Source of the DNA: Pectobacterium polaris
Lineage (GTDB): Bacteria > Pseudomonadota > Gammaproteobacteria > Enterobacterales > Enterobacteriaceae
Length of the DNA stretch: 64,000 nt
Assembly (NCBI RefSeq): GCF_002307355.1
Contig: NZ_CP017481.1
Location: forward strand, 1,488,001 to 1,552,000
Direction: 5' to 3'
Part shown: one piece after another, positions 53,049 through 63,976 of the stretch
Layout of the letters: each line of letters starts with the position of its first letter
How positions within the stretch are numbered: the first letter of the stretch is position 1
Made by a program: the position numbers and the translations under genes
Notes under the pieces: generated by a model
Databases searched by the model: none
Seen by the model: only the letters and a program-made list of their open reading frames with translations
Told to the model about the DNA's origin: nothing

Positions 53049-55418
53049 ATGAAGCAAATTCGTCTGTTGGCGCAGTACTATGTTGATTTAATGGTAAAAC
53101 TGGGGCTTGTCCGTTTTTCACTGCTGCTGGCTTCGGTATTGGTGCTGCTGGCGATGGTGGTGCAAATGGCGGTCACCCTATTGCTCAGTGGGGAAGTCGA
53201 AAATATCGACGTCGTCCGCTCCATTTTCTTCGGGCTGTTGATTACGCCCTGGGCCGTTTATTTTCTCTCCGTGGTGGTGGAACAGCTTGAAGAGTCGCGC
53301 CAGCGGCTGGCGAAGCTGGTGGCGAAGCTAGAAGAAATGCGCCACCGGGATCTGGAGCTGAATGCGCAGCTTCAGGAGAATATTGCACAGCTCAATCAGG
53401 AAATCGCTGACCGTATCAAAGCGGAAGATGCGCGCGTGCTGGTGATGAGCCGACTCAAAGAAGAGATGTCCCGCCGCGAACAGGCGCAGATTGAGCTGGA
53501 GCAGCAATCTGCGCTGCTGCGTTCGTTCCTCGATGCCTCGCCGGATTTGGTTTACTACCGTAACGAAGATAAAGAATTCTCCGGCTGCAACCGTGCGATG
53601 GAGCTGCTGGTGGGCAAAAGCCAGAAGCAGCTTATCGGCCTGACGCCACAGGATGTTTACGCCCCCGATATTGCTGAGAAAGTGATGGAGACGGACGAAA
53701 AAGTGTTCCGCCACAACGTTTCTCTGACCTATGAACAGTGGCTGGTTTATCCCGACGGCCGTAAAGCCTGTTTTGAGCTGCGCAAGGTGCCGTTTTATGA
53801 CCGGATGGGCAAACGTCACGGGCTGATGGGATTTGGACGCGATATAACGGAGCGTAAGCGTTACCAGGACGCGTTAGAGAACGCCAGTAGGGAGAAGACC
53901 ACGTTTATCTCAACAATCAGCCACGAGCTTCGTACGCCGCTTAATGGCATTGTCGGGTTAAGTCGCATCCTGCTGGATACGCAACTTGACCCTGAACAGC
54001 AAAAATACCTCAAAACCATCCACGTCAGCGCGATTACGCTGGGCAATATCTTTAACGACGTGATTGAGATGGACAAACAGGAGCGCCGCAAGGTGCAACT
54101 GGATAACCAGCCGATCGATTTCACCGGTTTTCTGGTGGATCTGGAAAATCTCGGTGGCCTGCTGGCAGAACCGAAAGGCCTGAAGCTGATTATGGACCAA
54201 CATCAGCCTCTGCCGCAGAAAGTCATTACTGACGGAACGCGCCTGCGGCAGATTTTGTGGAACCTGCTCAGCAACGCGGTGAAATTCACGCCGAAGGGTG
54301 AAAACGGCAAAAAAGGCGAAATTGTGGTGCGCGTCTGGCATGAAAAAGGCGATCGCCTGCGCTTTGAGGTGGAAGATTCCGGGATGGGCATTCCGGCGGA
54401 TGAACTGGAAAAAATCTTCGCCATGTATTATCAGGTCAAAGACCAGCACGGCGGGAAGCCCGCAACGGGCACGGGAATCGGTCTGGCGGTGTCGAAGCGT
54501 CTGGCACAGAACATGGGTGGCGATATCCAGGTTTCCAGCACGCAAGGCAAGGGTTCCTGCTTCACCCTGACGGTGACGGCACCGAGCGTCGATGAAGTGG
54601 GAAGCGGTCTGGAAGACGACGATGATTTGCCGCTACCGGCGCTGCATGTTCTGCTGGTGGAAGATATCGAACTCAACGTGGTGGTCGCGCGCTCGGTACT
54701 GGAAAAACTAGGGAACAGCGTGGATGTCGCCATGACCGGGCAGGAAGCGTTGGATATGTTTGATCCCGATGAGTTCGATCTGGTACTGCTCGATATCCAA
54801 CTGCCGGATATGACCGGGCTGGATGTGGCGCGTCAGCTGCGTTCACGCTATGGAAAACGTAGCATGCCGCCGCTGGTGGCGCTGACGGCGAACGTGCTGA
54901 AAGATAAACGCGAATACCTGGATGCGGGTATGGATGACGTGCTGAGCAAACCGCTATCGGTGCCTGCGCTGACGGCTGTCATCAAACAATTCTGGGATAC
55001 GCACTCGGTGTGGACGGAAGAACCGGTGGTTGAGGCGGAGGATGAAATGGCAAACGCAGAAGAAGATCTGCTGGATATCCCGATGCTGGAACAGTATCTG
55101 GATTTGGTGGGACCGAAATTGATTCACCAGAGTCTGGAGATGTTTGAACAGATGATGCCGGGCTATCTGGCGATTCTGGATTCCAACATGACGGCGCGCG
55201 ATGAGAAAGGTATTACGGAAGAAGGGCACAAAATCAAAGGGGCGGCGGGTTCCGTCGGGCTGCGACATTTGCAGCAAGTTGCCCAGCAGATTCAGACCTC
55301 ATCGCTACCGGCATGGTGGGATAACGTGCAGGAATGGGTTGATGAGCTTAAGCACGACTGGCGTCATGACGTTCAGGTACTGCGTGATTGGGTAGCAAAA
55401 GCAGAAAAAGAATCCTGA
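53049..55418 (+). CDS. arcB: ArcB hybrid sensor kinase
   Basis: A 789-residue sensor of respiratory quinone redox state that phosphorylates ArcA. Order: two membrane helices (about 23-45 and 57-77), coiled coil (78-150), PAS domain (about 155-270) holding redox cysteines Cys180 and Cys241, kinase with His292 (STISHELRTP) and ATP site (LLSNAVKFTP, EDSGMGIP), receiver with Asp582 (LLDIQLPD), and HPt with His727 (EEGHKIKGAAG). All relay residues are intact. E. coli ArcB is 778 residues. The small RNA arcZ lies just downstream on the other strand. Confidence 0.97.
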   Translation: MKQIRLLAQYYVDLMVKLGLVRFSLLLASVLVLLAMVVQMAVTLLLSGEVENIDVVRSIFFGLLITPWAVYFLSVVVEQLEESRQRLAKLVAKLEEMRHRDLELNAQLQENIAQLNQEIADRIKAEDARVLVMSRLKEEMSRREQAQIELEQQSALLRSFLDASPDLVYYRNEDKEFSGCNRAMELLVGKSQKQLIGLTPQDVYAPDIAEKVMETDEKVFRHNVSLTYEQWLVYPDGRKACFELRKVPFYDRMGKRHGLMGFGRDITERKRYQDALENASREKTTFISTISHELRTPLNGIVGLSRILLDTQLDPEQQKYLKTIHVSAITLGNIFNDVIEMDKQERRKVQLDNQPIDFTGFLVDLENLGGLLAEPKGLKLIMDQHQPLPQKVITDGTRLRQILWNLLSNAVKFTPKGENGKKGEIVVRVWHEKGDRLRFEVEDSGMGIPADELEKIFAMYYQVKDQHGGKPATGTGIGLAVSKRLAQNMGGDIQVSSTQGKGSCFTLTVTAPSVDEVGSGLEDDDDLPLPALHVLLVEDIELNVVVARSVLEKLGNSVDVAMTGQEALDMFDPDEFDLVLLDIQLPDMTGLDVARQLRSRYGKRSMPPLVALTANVLKDKREYLDAGMDDVLSKPLSVPALTAVIKQFWDTHSVWTEEPVVEAEDEMANAEEDLLDIPMLEQYLDLVGPKLIHQSLEMFEQMMPGYLAILDSNMTARDEKGITEEGHKIKGAAGSVGLRHLQQVAQQIQTSSLPAWWDNVQEWVDELKHDWRHDVQVLRDWVAKAEKES

Positions 55419-55582
55419 TACGGTCTGTTGCGGCCACAAGGACGTGGCGAGCAAAACGGTTAGAAAATTTTTCTCTTCTCACGCATATCATGCAAAAAAT
55501 GCAAAACGGCGTCAGATTGAGAGGGGGTTACGATTGAAGAGAGTTGGGGGATACGAGGGCTTTGCACGTTTTCATACGGTAG

Positions 55583-55700
55583 AAAAAAATGACCCCGGCC
55601 GAAGCCGGGGTGCGCGAATTATGCGCCAACACCAGGGAAAACATGCACCTGCATTTAGATCTCAGGGTTTGTAAACTCGCAAGTGCGGATATTCGTGTCT
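55583..55700 (-). ncRNA. arcZ: ArcZ small RNA
   Basis: On the minus strand the sequence TTTCCCTGGTGTTGGCGCA, followed by TTCGCGCACCCCGG, matches the conserved 3' half of E. coli ArcZ, including the terminator CCCCGGC...GCCGGGGTCATTTTTTT. ArcZ is an Hfq-dependent RNA that activates rpoS and represses flhDC and others; it is cut to a short 3' form. The position, between arcB and elbB and opposite to both, is the same as in E. coli. The 5' end is approximate because that half diverges. Confidence 0.85.
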
Positions 55701-55922
55701 TAACTATGTTCCTACTAGAACTGCTCTACCATAACGGTAAATGTTCTTAACGACTACAACTTACAACAGCGACTAAAACCTAGCTACTGTACATCTTCAT
55801 CAAGCAACAAAATAGCAAATGTAGAAATCTTTGTTACAAGAATCATTAAAATGTGTGATGTAGATTAGTGTTTGTCAATTAAAAAATCAATTAGTTGATG
55901 TAATGAAATGAAGGAAAAGATG

Positions 55923-56576
55923 ATGAAACGAGTCGGCATTGTCCTTAGTGGCTGTGGTGTTTATGACGGTTCCGAGATTCATGAAGCCGTGTTGACGTTA
56001 CTTGCGCTGGATCGCGCAGGCGCGCAAGCCGTTTGCTTTGCGCCAGATAAACCACAATTACAGGTGGTTAATCACCTGACGGGTGACGTAACTGGTGAGA
56101 ATCGCAACGTTTTAGCAGAATCAGCACGGATCGCCAGAGGAAAAATCCAACCGCTTTCTGCAGCAAGTGCACAAGATTTAGATGCGCTGATTGTGCCGGG
56201 TGGTTTTGGCGCTGCGAAAAATTTAAGTGACTTCGCTACGCAGGGAACGGCGTGTCAGATTGATGAAACGCTGCAATTGCTCACACAGGAAATTTATAAG
56301 CAAAATAAACCAATTGGTTTTATTTGCATCTCACCGGCGCTGCTGCCGACGATTTTGGGTGTACCTGTTCGCGTAACCATTGGTAACGATATTGATACCG
56401 CTGAGGCCGTCGAAGAAATGGGCGGTCTCCATGTGGTTTGTCCGGTCGATGATATCGTGGTTGATGAGGAGCATAAAATCGTGACGACACCTGCTTATAT
56501 GCTGGCTAATTCCATCAGCGAAGCGGCACAAGGCATTGATAAGCTCGTTGCTCGCGTATTGGATCTCACCGAATGA
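55923..56576 (+). CDS. elbB: ElbB, DJ-1/PfpI-family glyoxalase-like protein
   Basis: A 217-residue class I glutamine-amidotransferase-fold protein (DJ-1/PfpI). The putative nucleophile Cys135 is in GFICISPA. Glyoxalase activity has been shown in vitro for E. coli ElbB, which is also named for isoprenoid effects. The start [10 protein letters not shown] is chosen since AAGGA is 7 bases upstream; two earlier ATGs exist. It overlaps mtgA by 4 bases. Confidence 0.94.
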   Translation: MKRVGIVLSGCGVYDGSEIHEAVLTLLALDRAGAQAVCFAPDKPQLQVVNHLTGDVTGENRNVLAESARIARGKIQPLSAASAQDLDALIVPGGFGAAKNLSDFATQGTACQIDETLQLLTQEIYKQNKPIGFICISPALLPTILGVPVRVTIGNDIDTAEAVEEMGGLHVVCPVDDIVVDEEHKIVTTPAYMLANSISEAAQGIDKLVARVLDLTE

Positions 56577-57307
56577 GGTGGAATCGAGGGCGTGGAGGCT
56601 TATTCACGTGGCTGAAGCGCCTGATTGTTCGGAGTGTGTTGGTTGTCATCGGTGCGTGGTTGGCTGGCATCCTGCTGTTTTCCTTCCTGCCCGTGCCGTT
56701 TTCTGCGGTGATGGTCGACAGGCAGATCAGCGCATGGCTGAAAGGCGAGTTCTCCTACGTTGCCCATTCTGACTGGGTGGCAATGGAGGCGATTGCACCG
56801 GAAATGGCGCTGGCGGTGATGGCAGCAGAAGATCAAAAATTCCCTCAGCATTGGGGTTTCGATCTTGATGCGATTGGTCAGGCACTGAAGCACAACGAGC
56901 GCAACACGCAGCGGATTCGCGGTGCCTCTACGCTGTCGCAGCAGATGGTGAAGAACCTGTTTCTGTGGGATGGACGTAGCTGGGTGCGCAAGGGGCTTGA
57001 GGCGGGTATTACCACCGGGGTTGAGCTGGTCTGGACGAAACGGCGGATTCTGACCGTGTATCTGAATATCGCCGAATTTGGCCCCGGGATTTTTGGCGTG
57101 GAAGCGGCCGCCAGACGTTATTTTAACAAGCCTGCCAGCAGGCTGACGGCAAGTGAATCTGCCTTACTGGCGGCGGTGCTGCCAAACCCCATTCGCTTTC
57201 GTGCGAATGCGCCCTCCGGCTATGTTATTCAACGTCAGCAGTGGATTTTGCGCCAGATGCGGCAGATGGGCGGCGACGCGTTTTTGCGAGATAACGATCT
57301 GTTGTGA
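56573..57307 (+). CDS. mtgA: Monofunctional peptidoglycan glycosyltransferase
   Basis: A 244-residue GT51 enzyme that polymerises lipid II without a transpeptidase domain. One membrane helix (about 16-38) precedes the catalytic domain; Glu86 in MAAEDQKF is the catalytic base, and the [15 protein letters not shown] motif follows. It shares ATGA with the elbB stop, so translation is coupled. Confidence 0.96.
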   Translation: MRWNRGRGGLFTWLKRLIVRSVLVVIGAWLAGILLFSFLPVPFSAVMVDRQISAWLKGEFSYVAHSDWVAMEAIAPEMALAVMAAEDQKFPQHWGFDLDAIGQALKHNERNTQRIRGASTLSQQMVKNLFLWDGRSWVRKGLEAGITTGVELVWTKRRILTVYLNIAEFGPGIFGVEAAARRYFNKPASRLTASESALLAAVLPNPIRFRANAPSGYVIQRQQWILRQMRQMGGDAFLRDNDLL

Positions 57308-57396
57308 GGTAACAATCTGAATTAAGTCGCCTTGTTCGTTTACTATACCGAGAAATTTTCTCGTTAACGGTCGTGTTTTCGACATCAGGAGAAAGT

Positions 57397-58692
57397 ATGC
57401 GGTTACGTTATTGGTCAGGTTTACTGGTTGCGTTGTGTTGTGTGGCTTCCGTTGCCCGTGCGGACGGGGAGCCTAAAGCGTCATCCCCCGATAATCCCTA
57501 CGCCTTCTTGCAGCAGCCTCAGCTATCCTCGGTAAAACAGCAGCTACAGCAGAAAACGGAAAAGCCGCAGACGCGAATGGCGTACGAGCAGCTTATTTCG
57601 GAAGCCGACCGCGCGCTGAAAATAAATAATCTCAGCGTGACGGAAAAGAAATCCACGACACCCAGTGGTTCAAAGCATGATTATTTGAGCCTCAGCGCCT
57701 ACTGGTGGCCCGATCCCGACAAAGCTGATGGTTTGCCTTGGATTCGTCGTGATGGGCAGGTAAACCCTGCCAGCAAGGATGAGGAGACCGATGGGGTGAG
57801 GCTGGCAAAATTCACCGCTCAAACGCAGGCGTTGACGCTGGCGTGGTACTTCTCTGGCAAACAGGCTTATGCCGATAAAGCGATGTCGATGATCCGTACC
57901 TGGTTTATCGACCCCGCTACGCGCATGAACCCTAACCTCGACTTTGCTCAGGGCGTGCCGGGCATCGCGCCGGGCAGAGGCTCGGGCGTGCTGGACGGGC
58001 GCTATTTTTCCACCCGCATCGTCGATTCGCTGATTATGCTGCGCCACGCTCCGGGCTGGACGACACAGGATGAACAGCAGATGCAGGCATGGATGAGCGA
58101 TTATCTGCACTGGCTACAAACCAGCAAGCTGGGGAAAAAAGAGGCAACGGCCCAGAACAACCACGGTAGCTGGTATACCGTACAGGTTGCGGGGATCGCC
58201 TGGTATCTGGGGAAAATCGATGTGGTGAAATCCATGGCGCAATTACAGCGGGAAAAATTAGATCATCAACTGCAACCGGATGGTGCTCAGCCTGAAGAGT
58301 TGGCGCGTACCCGTTCTTTCCATTACAGCTACTTCAACCTTCAGGCGATAACGGATATGGCGATGCTGGCTTCTCGCGTCGGGGAGAATATTTGGCAGTA
58401 CCACACGCCGAAGGGAAGCAGTGTGATAAAGGCGCTGGATTTTATGGCACCGTATCTGGATGAGAATAAGGCGTGGCCACGTAAGACGATGGACAGGCAA
58501 AGCAGCCGTCTTATCCCGCTGTTATTGCAGGCAGATCGTGGTTTGAAAACGCCGCGTTACCAGACGCAAATCAGGCAGGCAGGCTTTGCGGAATTGCTCA
58601 CTGGCGAGGCTGGCGCGCGTGATAAAGAACCGAGCCACATCAGCGTTGAAACCCGCCGTGCGCTCTGGCTGCTTAACCCTGTTACGCCATAA
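57397..58692 (+). CDS. Alginate-lyase-family exported protein
   Basis: A 431-residue protein with a signal peptide (1-23, ending ARA) and an alginate-lyase (PL5-like) alpha-barrel. It carries the family's catalytic pair Asn255-His256 (NNHGSW) and Arg305...Tyr312, with the 7-residue spacing known for Arg239/Tyr246 of lyase A1-III. The substrate is not clear: alginate, glucuronan or another uronic-acid polymer. It is likely periplasmic. Start chosen at MRLRYWSG since AGGAG precedes it. It is absent between mtgA and dolP in E. coli, so it is an accessory gene. Confidence 0.8.
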   Translation: MRLRYWSGLLVALCCVASVARADGEPKASSPDNPYAFLQQPQLSSVKQQLQQKTEKPQTRMAYEQLISEADRALKINNLSVTEKKSTTPSGSKHDYLSLSAYWWPDPDKADGLPWIRRDGQVNPASKDEETDGVRLAKFTAQTQALTLAWYFSGKQAYADKAMSMIRTWFIDPATRMNPNLDFAQGVPGIAPGRGSGVLDGRYFSTRIVDSLIMLRHAPGWTTQDEQQMQAWMSDYLHWLQTSKLGKKEATAQNNHGSWYTVQVAGIAWYLGKIDVVKSMAQLQREKLDHQLQPDGAQPEELARTRSFHYSYFNLQAITDMAMLASRVGENIWQYHTPKGSSVIKALDFMAPYLDENKAWPRKTMDRQSSRLIPLLLQADRGLKTPRYQTQIRQAGFAELLTGEAGARDKEPSHISVETRRALWLLNPVTP

Positions 58693-58763
58693 TTTTCTTG
58701 TGCCCCGATCTCATCGGGCAAAGGTACGCGTCCCTGAACTGGGATAAAAAGCGCAGAGATAAA

Positions 58764-58798
58764 AAAACCGCTGATGTCTTCATCAGCGGTTTTTGTTT
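58764..58798. terminator. Bidirectional terminator between the lyase gene and dolP
   Basis: 13-bp perfect arms AAAACCGCTGATG / CATCAGCGGTTTT around TCTT, with T-runs on both strands. Separates convergent genes. Confidence 0.9.
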
Positions 58799-58816
58799 TT
58801 TAAAGAAAAAGGCGTG

Positions 58817-59389
58817 TTATTGCAGGTAGGTGAAGGCCGTCGTGACGTGTTTCACGCCGCCAACTTTACTGGCGATCTCTGCGGCAGAGGTGCCTTCACG
58901 CTGTGTCACCAGACCTAACAGGAAGACTTCACCGTTTTCTGTTGTGACTTTGACGTTAGAGGATTTAACCGTGTCGCTTGCCAGAATCTGTGAGCGCACT
59001 TTGGTGGTGATCCAGGTATCCATGGAGGCGGTTCCTATTGAAACCGGCGTGCCTTGGCGTATCTCGTTGTAGACTTCGGCTGCCCCGTCCACGCCGAGGG
59101 CGATTTGCTTAGCCCGGCTTGCCATTTCTGTGCTCGGTGCTTGCCCTGTTAACAATACTTTCCCCTGATAAGCCGTTGCAACGATACGGGCATCCTTTTT
59201 CAACTGCTCGTCTTTGCTGATTGCATTCGTCACCCGGACTTCCAGTGTGCCATCGTCAACCTGCGTGCCTACAGTACGCGGGTCAGTGGCCGTTTTGGTT
59301 GCCACGGCACTGCCAACAGCAACAACCCCGACACAGCCTTGTAGCAGCAGGGCGATAGACAGCACGGCAAATGCAGAACTTATCCTCAT
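58817..59389 (-). CDS. dolP: DolP outer-membrane lipoprotein (YraP)
   Basis: A 190-residue lipoprotein with lipobox LLQGC (Cys19) and two BON domains (about 45-115 and 120-190). It supports outer-membrane integrity and BAM folding and locates to the division site in E. coli. The ATG is chosen for its AAGGAG site 6 bases upstream. The stretch 59389-59401 links it to diaA. Confidence 0.95.
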   Translation of the reverse strand: MRISSAFAVLSIALLLQGCVGVVAVGSAVATKTATDPRTVGTQVDDGTLEVRVTNAISKDEQLKKDARIVATAYQGKVLLTGQAPSTEMASRAKQIALGVDGAAEVYNEIRQGTPVSIGTASMDTWITTKVRSQILASDTVKSSNVKVTTENGEVFLLGLVTQREGTSAAEIASKVGGVKHVTTAFTYLQ

Positions 59390-59400
59390 GTAGTGCTCCT

Positions 59401-59991
59401 TCAATCGTTCTGGTGTGGAAAAAGTGTGTTATCAATTAAATCGCACAGGCAATTGACTGTCAGCATGTGCATTTCCTGAATACGGGCGCTGCGGTGTGAC
59501 GGGATGCGAATTTCCACATCCTGAGGCCCGAGCAACCCGGCCAGTTCTCCGCCATCGTAGCCAGTCAGGGCGACAATCGTCATGTCGCGGGTAACGGCAG
59601 ACTCTACGGCTTTAACAATATCGCGGCTGTTGCCACGGGTTGAAATTGCCAGTAGTACGTCGCCAGCCTGACCTAACGCTCTGACTTGTTTGGCATAGAT
59701 CTCTTCATGCAAGCGGTCATTGGCTATCGCAGTTAAGACCACATTATCCGCATTAAGTGCGATAGCCGGTAAGCTGGGGCGCTCTGCTTCAAAGCGGTTA
59801 ATCATGCTGGCGGCAAAATGCTGCGAATTGGCTGCTGATGTTCCGTTACCGCAGCACAGAATTTTGTTGCCGTTTAGCAGAGACTGCACCATCGCAATCG
59901 CGCCGCGCGAAATGGCGTCTGGCAAGGCTTCTGCCGCTGCAATCTGCGTTTGAATACTCTCGGTAAAACAAACTTTTATTCTATCCAGCAC
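59401..59991 (-). CDS. diaA: DiaA, DnaA-binding replication factor
   Basis: A 196-residue SIS-domain tetramer that helps DnaA assemble on oriC. The SIS phosphosugar loop is [12 protein letters not shown]. It lies 63 bases downstream of yraN and 11 upstream of the dolP start, the conserved order lpoA-yraN-diaA-dolP. Confidence 0.96.
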   Translation of the reverse strand: MLDRIKVCFTESIQTQIAAAEALPDAISRGAIAMVQSLLNGNKILCCGNGTSAANSQHFAASMINRFEAERPSLPAIALNADNVVLTAIANDRLHEEIYAKQVRALGQAGDVLLAISTRGNSRDIVKAVESAVTRDMTIVALTGYDGGELAGLLGPQDVEIRIPSHRSARIQEMHMLTVNCLCDLIDNTLFPHQND

Positions 59992-60054
59992 GTTGAATTA
60001 ACCTACGTAAATTGAAGTCCATTAAGGATAAGATATCTCTGAATGGTAAAAATG

Positions 60055-60474
60055 TTAGCCCTGTGCTGCAAAGGCGTTAGGGAGCCAGTCGAACTGTTCG
60101 CCTGTAATTGCCAGCACGTCAAAACGGCAATCCACCGTGTCAAAGCTGGCACCTCGCTGCGCCAACCACACGGCGGCGGCATGCAACAACCGCTGCTGTT
60201 TGCGTCGGGTGACGCTGGCTGCGGCATCACCAAAATGGGCGTTGCGCCGATAGCGCACTTCGACAAATACCCAAATATGGCGATCGCGCATGATCAAATC
60301 CAGTTCACCGCCGCGTAGCGTAACATTCGCCGCGGTGAAGGTCAGGCCCGCACGTTCAAGATAACGCCGGGCCTGTTGTTCGTAAACTGCGCCAGCCGCT
60401 CGCTGATTCAGAGAACGGGTACCAGTTGGCCCTGACGATATTGCTGCCAGGTTAGCTGCCGGTTGATGGTGCAA
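60055..60474 (-). CDS. yraN: YraN, UPF0102 nuclease-like protein
   Basis: A 139-residue UPF0102 protein with a restriction-nuclease-like core (ERGG-type ELDLIM then VFVEVRYR). Its function is unknown. The frame starts with TTG and overlaps the end of lpoA by 67 bases; no better start was found, so the N-terminus is uncertain. Confidence 0.85.
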   Translation of the reverse strand: MHHQPAANLAAISSGPTGTRSLNQRAAGAVYEQQARRYLERAGLTFTAANVTLRGGELDLIMRDRHIWVFVEVRYRRNAHFGDAAASVTRRKQQRLLHAAAVWLAQRGASFDTVDCRFDVLAITGEQFDWLPNAFAAQG

Positions 60475-62426
60475 TCTGGTCCTGAACTCAGCATGCCTGT
60501 CGCCCCAGGGATCTGGTGGCCCGGAATCTGGCGCATTTCACCAAAGTGGCTGGCGAGCGTCCAGGCATCCATCCCCATCGCATACAGGCGGACTAACGAG
60601 TAATCGTTTTTAAACTGGCTGCTGACTTGTTGCATCAGCGCTGGGTTCGCACCGGCTAACAGTGGGATATCGCTGAACTGCAACCCTTCCATTTCGAGGC
60701 GGAAGTCAGGGCCCAATCCGGCCTGGAAGCTACGTGAGCTGGCGTAGAGCGCCGGGCGTGCGCGTGAGGTGGTGCGCATATCAATCATCGGCTTAATCAG
60801 CGCCAGCTCGTCTGGCGTTGCGATGATATAGACCGCATCGATATTACCGCTGACGGACGAGCTGGACGTAGGTTGAACCTGAGAAGGAATGGTTAAACCG
60901 CCGATGGTGGTGCCAGACTGTGCCTGCTGCTGCGACACGTTAACAGGCTGACCGCTCAGGCTTAAGCCCGCGCCGCTATTGATGGCCTGTTTTAACTCTG
61001 CCGTGTTGCCAAAGCGCTGTTGCAGAGCGCTGGTGCCGCTTTGCTGGTTCCAGGCCTGAGCGAATGCGTTAATGATGCGGTCGCCCAGTGCACCACGAGG
61101 GGCTAAGACCAGCGGCTGCTGTTTACCCTGCTGATGGATAAATTTTGCCGCGTCTCGGGCTTCATCTTCTGGAGAGAGGGCGAAATAGCAGATGTTAGGG
61201 CTATTTTCGACGTGTTCCGGCTGGTTCAACGCCAAAATATTCAGTGGTGACTGGCTGTTCGCCAACTGATCCACTTCATTTTTCAGCAGCGGACCGATGA
61301 CCAGCGAGGCGCCATCTTGCTGTGCTTGTGTGAGAATATTCGCCAGCGGTTGTGAAGACGTATCATACACTTTGACCGGGAGTGAGCTGGACAGCCCAGC
61401 GCTTGTCGCCTGTGCTTCCGGTGCAGGCGTTGGGGAGGCTACTGCCTGATCGCTATATGGCGCGGGCGATTGGGCATTCTGGCCCTCTGCCGATGGGTTG
61501 ACCGGTTCGGCTTGCGTGGCGTCCGCTGACGGTGCAGCAGGGGCAGATACGGCTGCGGTGGCTATCTGACCGTTCTTTGCCGCGTTAAAGCCTTGCTGGA
61601 TGGCATTGGCGAAAACCTGCGCCTGACCATTGAGTGGCAACAGCAATGCGATGCTGTTCACCGATGACTGCTGGTAGTTAATGACCTGATTCAACTGCGT
61701 AGGCAGCGTTTTTGCAGCAGGATGGTGCGGATAGCGAGTTTGCCAATCCTGAATTGCGCTCTTTAACTGATCGGGAGAAGTCCGGTTATCCTGATAGTTA
61801 TTCAGCAGATCGACCCAGCCTTGCAGCACATTTTCATTCGCATTAATCAGCAGCGAGTTCGACTCCTGCGGTGACATTTGCGTCAACGCCAGCCAGGTCT
61901 GATCGAGATTCATCTGATGTTCGTCACCTTTCAGCAGCGGCTCTTGAGCGATATAGGCACGCAGCAGCTCAATGGAAGGACGACCTTGTGCTGTTTTGAT
62001 TTGCGTCTGGTAGTAACGCTGCTTTTGCTGATCGGAAAGCGCGCCCACATCAAGCTGGCTCAGCGCTGCTTTAGCCGCATCCATATTGTTTTGGGCGACG
62101 GACAGTTCCGCACTGAGTAACTGCTGTTCTTGCTTTTGTGCGGCGCTCAATTTTTCTGGCAGCGCATTGAACTGCTGGCTTGCCTGAGGGGCTTTCCCTT
62201 CCTGTAACAGGGAACGAATAGCAAGTAATTGCCAGTCAGCCTTGTTATTATCGCTACTTTGCTGCATCTGTTGCAGATAATAATCGGATGATGCGTCAGC
62301 TTTGCCCTGAACCTCGGGTGGTGGGCTCTGCGGTGCATGACTTGGACAGCCTGCGAGAAACAGTGCCGCTAACAAAACAGGGATAACACGCCCTGCCTGG
62401 GTACGGACGAAATGAAAGGGAAGCAT
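60408..62426 (-). CDS. lpoA: LpoA, activator of PBP1a
   Basis: A 672-residue outer-membrane lipoprotein with lipobox LAGC (Cys27), an N-terminal helical TPR-like domain (about 35-250), a low-complexity Pro/Ala/Gln linker (about 285-345), and a C-terminal periplasmic-binding-protein-like domain (about 350-665). It activates the transpeptidase of PBP1a, and is divergent from rsmI. Confidence 0.96.
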   Translation of the reverse strand: MLPFHFVRTQAGRVIPVLLAALFLAGCPSHAPQSPPPEVQGKADASSDYYLQQMQQSSDNNKADWQLLAIRSLLQEGKAPQASQQFNALPEKLSAAQKQEQQLLSAELSVAQNNMDAAKAALSQLDVGALSDQQKQRYYQTQIKTAQGRPSIELLRAYIAQEPLLKGDEHQMNLDQTWLALTQMSPQESNSLLINANENVLQGWVDLLNNYQDNRTSPDQLKSAIQDWQTRYPHHPAAKTLPTQLNQVINYQQSSVNSIALLLPLNGQAQVFANAIQQGFNAAKNGQIATAAVSAPAAPSADATQAEPVNPSAEGQNAQSPAPYSDQAVASPTPAPEAQATSAGLSSSLPVKVYDTSSQPLANILTQAQQDGASLVIGPLLKNEVDQLANSQSPLNILALNQPEHVENSPNICYFALSPEDEARDAAKFIHQQGKQQPLVLAPRGALGDRIINAFAQAWNQQSGTSALQQRFGNTAELKQAINSGAGLSLSGQPVNVSQQQAQSGTTIGGLTIPSQVQPTSSSSVSGNIDAVYIIATPDELALIKPMIDMRTTSRARPALYASSRSFQAGLGPDFRLEMEGLQFSDIPLLAGANPALMQQVSSQFKNDYSLVRLYAMGMDAWTLASHFGEMRQIPGHQIPGATGMLSSGPDCTINRQLTWQQYRQGQLVPVL

Positions 62427-62487
62427 ACTGTATCCAGTGATTTTTTTTAAAGATGCTCAATATTAAATCGGCAACCCGGATGAAACA

Positions 62488-63375
62488 ATGAATCAAGACC
62501 AACAAGCAGACATTTCTGCATCTACCCTCTACATTGTCCCCACGCCAATCGGCAATCTGGGCGACATCACGCAGCGTGCGCTGGCGGTATTGGCGAGCGT
62601 TGATCTGATCGCCGCAGAGGATACCCGCCATACCGGTCTGCTGTTACAACATTTTGCGATTAATGCGCGACTGTTCGCATTACACGATCACAACGAACAA
62701 CAAAAAGCGGATGTGTTGCTGGCTAAATTGCAGTCAGGACAAAGCATCGCGCTAGTTTCAGATGCGGGCACGCCGCTGATTAACGATCCCGGTTACCATT
62801 TGGTTCGACGCTGCCGTGAAGCCGGCGTTCGTGTGGTGCCGCTGCCGGGCGCTTGCGCGGCGATAGCGGCGCTCTCCGCGTCTGGTCTGCCGTCTGACCG
62901 TTTTTGCTATGAAGGTTTTCTGCCTGCCAAAACCAAAGGGCGCAAAGATAAGCTGCGTGAGCTAGGGGAAGAAACCCGCACGCTAATTTTCTACGAATCC
63001 ACACATCGTCTTTTGGACAGCCTGCAGGATATCAGTGAGGTGCTGGGTGCTGAGCGCTACGTGGTGTTAGCACGTGAAATCACCAAAACTTGGGAGTCGA
63101 TTCACGGCGCGCCCGTGGGCGAACTGCTGGCTTGGGTGAAAGAAGATGAGAATCGGCGCAAAGGGGAAATGGTGCTGATTGTGGAAGGGCATCAGGTTGA
63201 TGAGAGCGCGCTATCGGCAGAAGCGCTGCGCACGCTGACGCTATTACGTGCCGAGCTACCGTTGAAGAAAGCGGCGGCGCTGGCAGCAGAGATTCACGGC
63301 GTGAAGAAAAACGCGCTTTACCGCTATGGGCTGGAGCAAGAAGGTGATAGCGGTGAATCGGAGGATGACAAGTAG
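62488..63375 (+). CDS. rsmI: 16S rRNA (cytidine1402-2'-O)-methyltransferase
   Basis: A 295-residue tetrapyrrole-methylase-fold enzyme that methylates the 2'-O of C1402 in 16S rRNA. The SAM-binding stretch [12 protein letters not shown] and the N-terminal [12 protein letters not shown] motif are intact. Divergent from lpoA by 61 bases and followed by rnpB, as in E. coli. Confidence 0.97.
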   Translation: MNQDQQADISASTLYIVPTPIGNLGDITQRALAVLASVDLIAAEDTRHTGLLLQHFAINARLFALHDHNEQQKADVLLAKLQSGQSIALVSDAGTPLINDPGYHLVRRCREAGVRVVPLPGACAAIAALSASGLPSDRFCYEGFLPAKTKGRKDKLRELGEETRTLIFYESTHRLLDSLQDISEVLGAERYVVLAREITKTWESIHGAPVGELLAWVKEDENRRKGEMVLIVEGHQVDESALSAEALRTLTLLRAELPLKKAAALAAEIHGVKKNALYRYGLEQEGDSGESEDDK

Positions 63376-63400
63376 GGCGATTTGCCCTATCATCCGCGCC

Positions 63401-63778
<378 letters not shown>

Positions 63779-63784
63779 CATCAT

Positions 63785-63815
63785 AAAACCCCGCTTCGGC
63801 GGGGTTTTGCTTTAT
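63785..63815 (+). terminator. Terminator of rnpB
   Basis: AAAACCCCGC / GCGGGGTTTT arms around a TTCG tetraloop, then GCTTTA. Confidence 0.93.
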
Positions 63816-63829
63816 GGGGGCAGGCAAGT

Positions 63830-63926
63830 GAATAACTGTCCACGACGCTTTTTATGAAAGAAAGCGGCTTAACGGTCAACGCCCTTCATTATGAAACCTC
63901 GCTTCGGCGGGGTTTTGCTTTTTATG
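63830..63926 (+). repeat. Second copy of the rnpB tail and terminator
   Basis: GAATAACTGTCCACGAC at 63830 repeats GAATGACTGTCCACGAC at 63734, 96 bases earlier, and continues with GGCTTAACGGTCAA and a second AAACCTCGC-TTCG-GCGGGGTTT hairpin (63894-63915) with a T-run. A third fragment, GAAGAAAGCAGTTTAACTGTCA, follows at about 63927-63948. Confidence 0.85.
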
Positions 63927-63976
63927 GAAGAAAGCAGTTTAACTGTCATGTAAATCGATGCTTAGGAAATACTATA

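Noticed and set aside
55444..55674. A 76-codon plus-strand frame over arcZ
   Set aside because: It runs antisense through the conserved ArcZ core and terminator; the small RNA explains the sequence.
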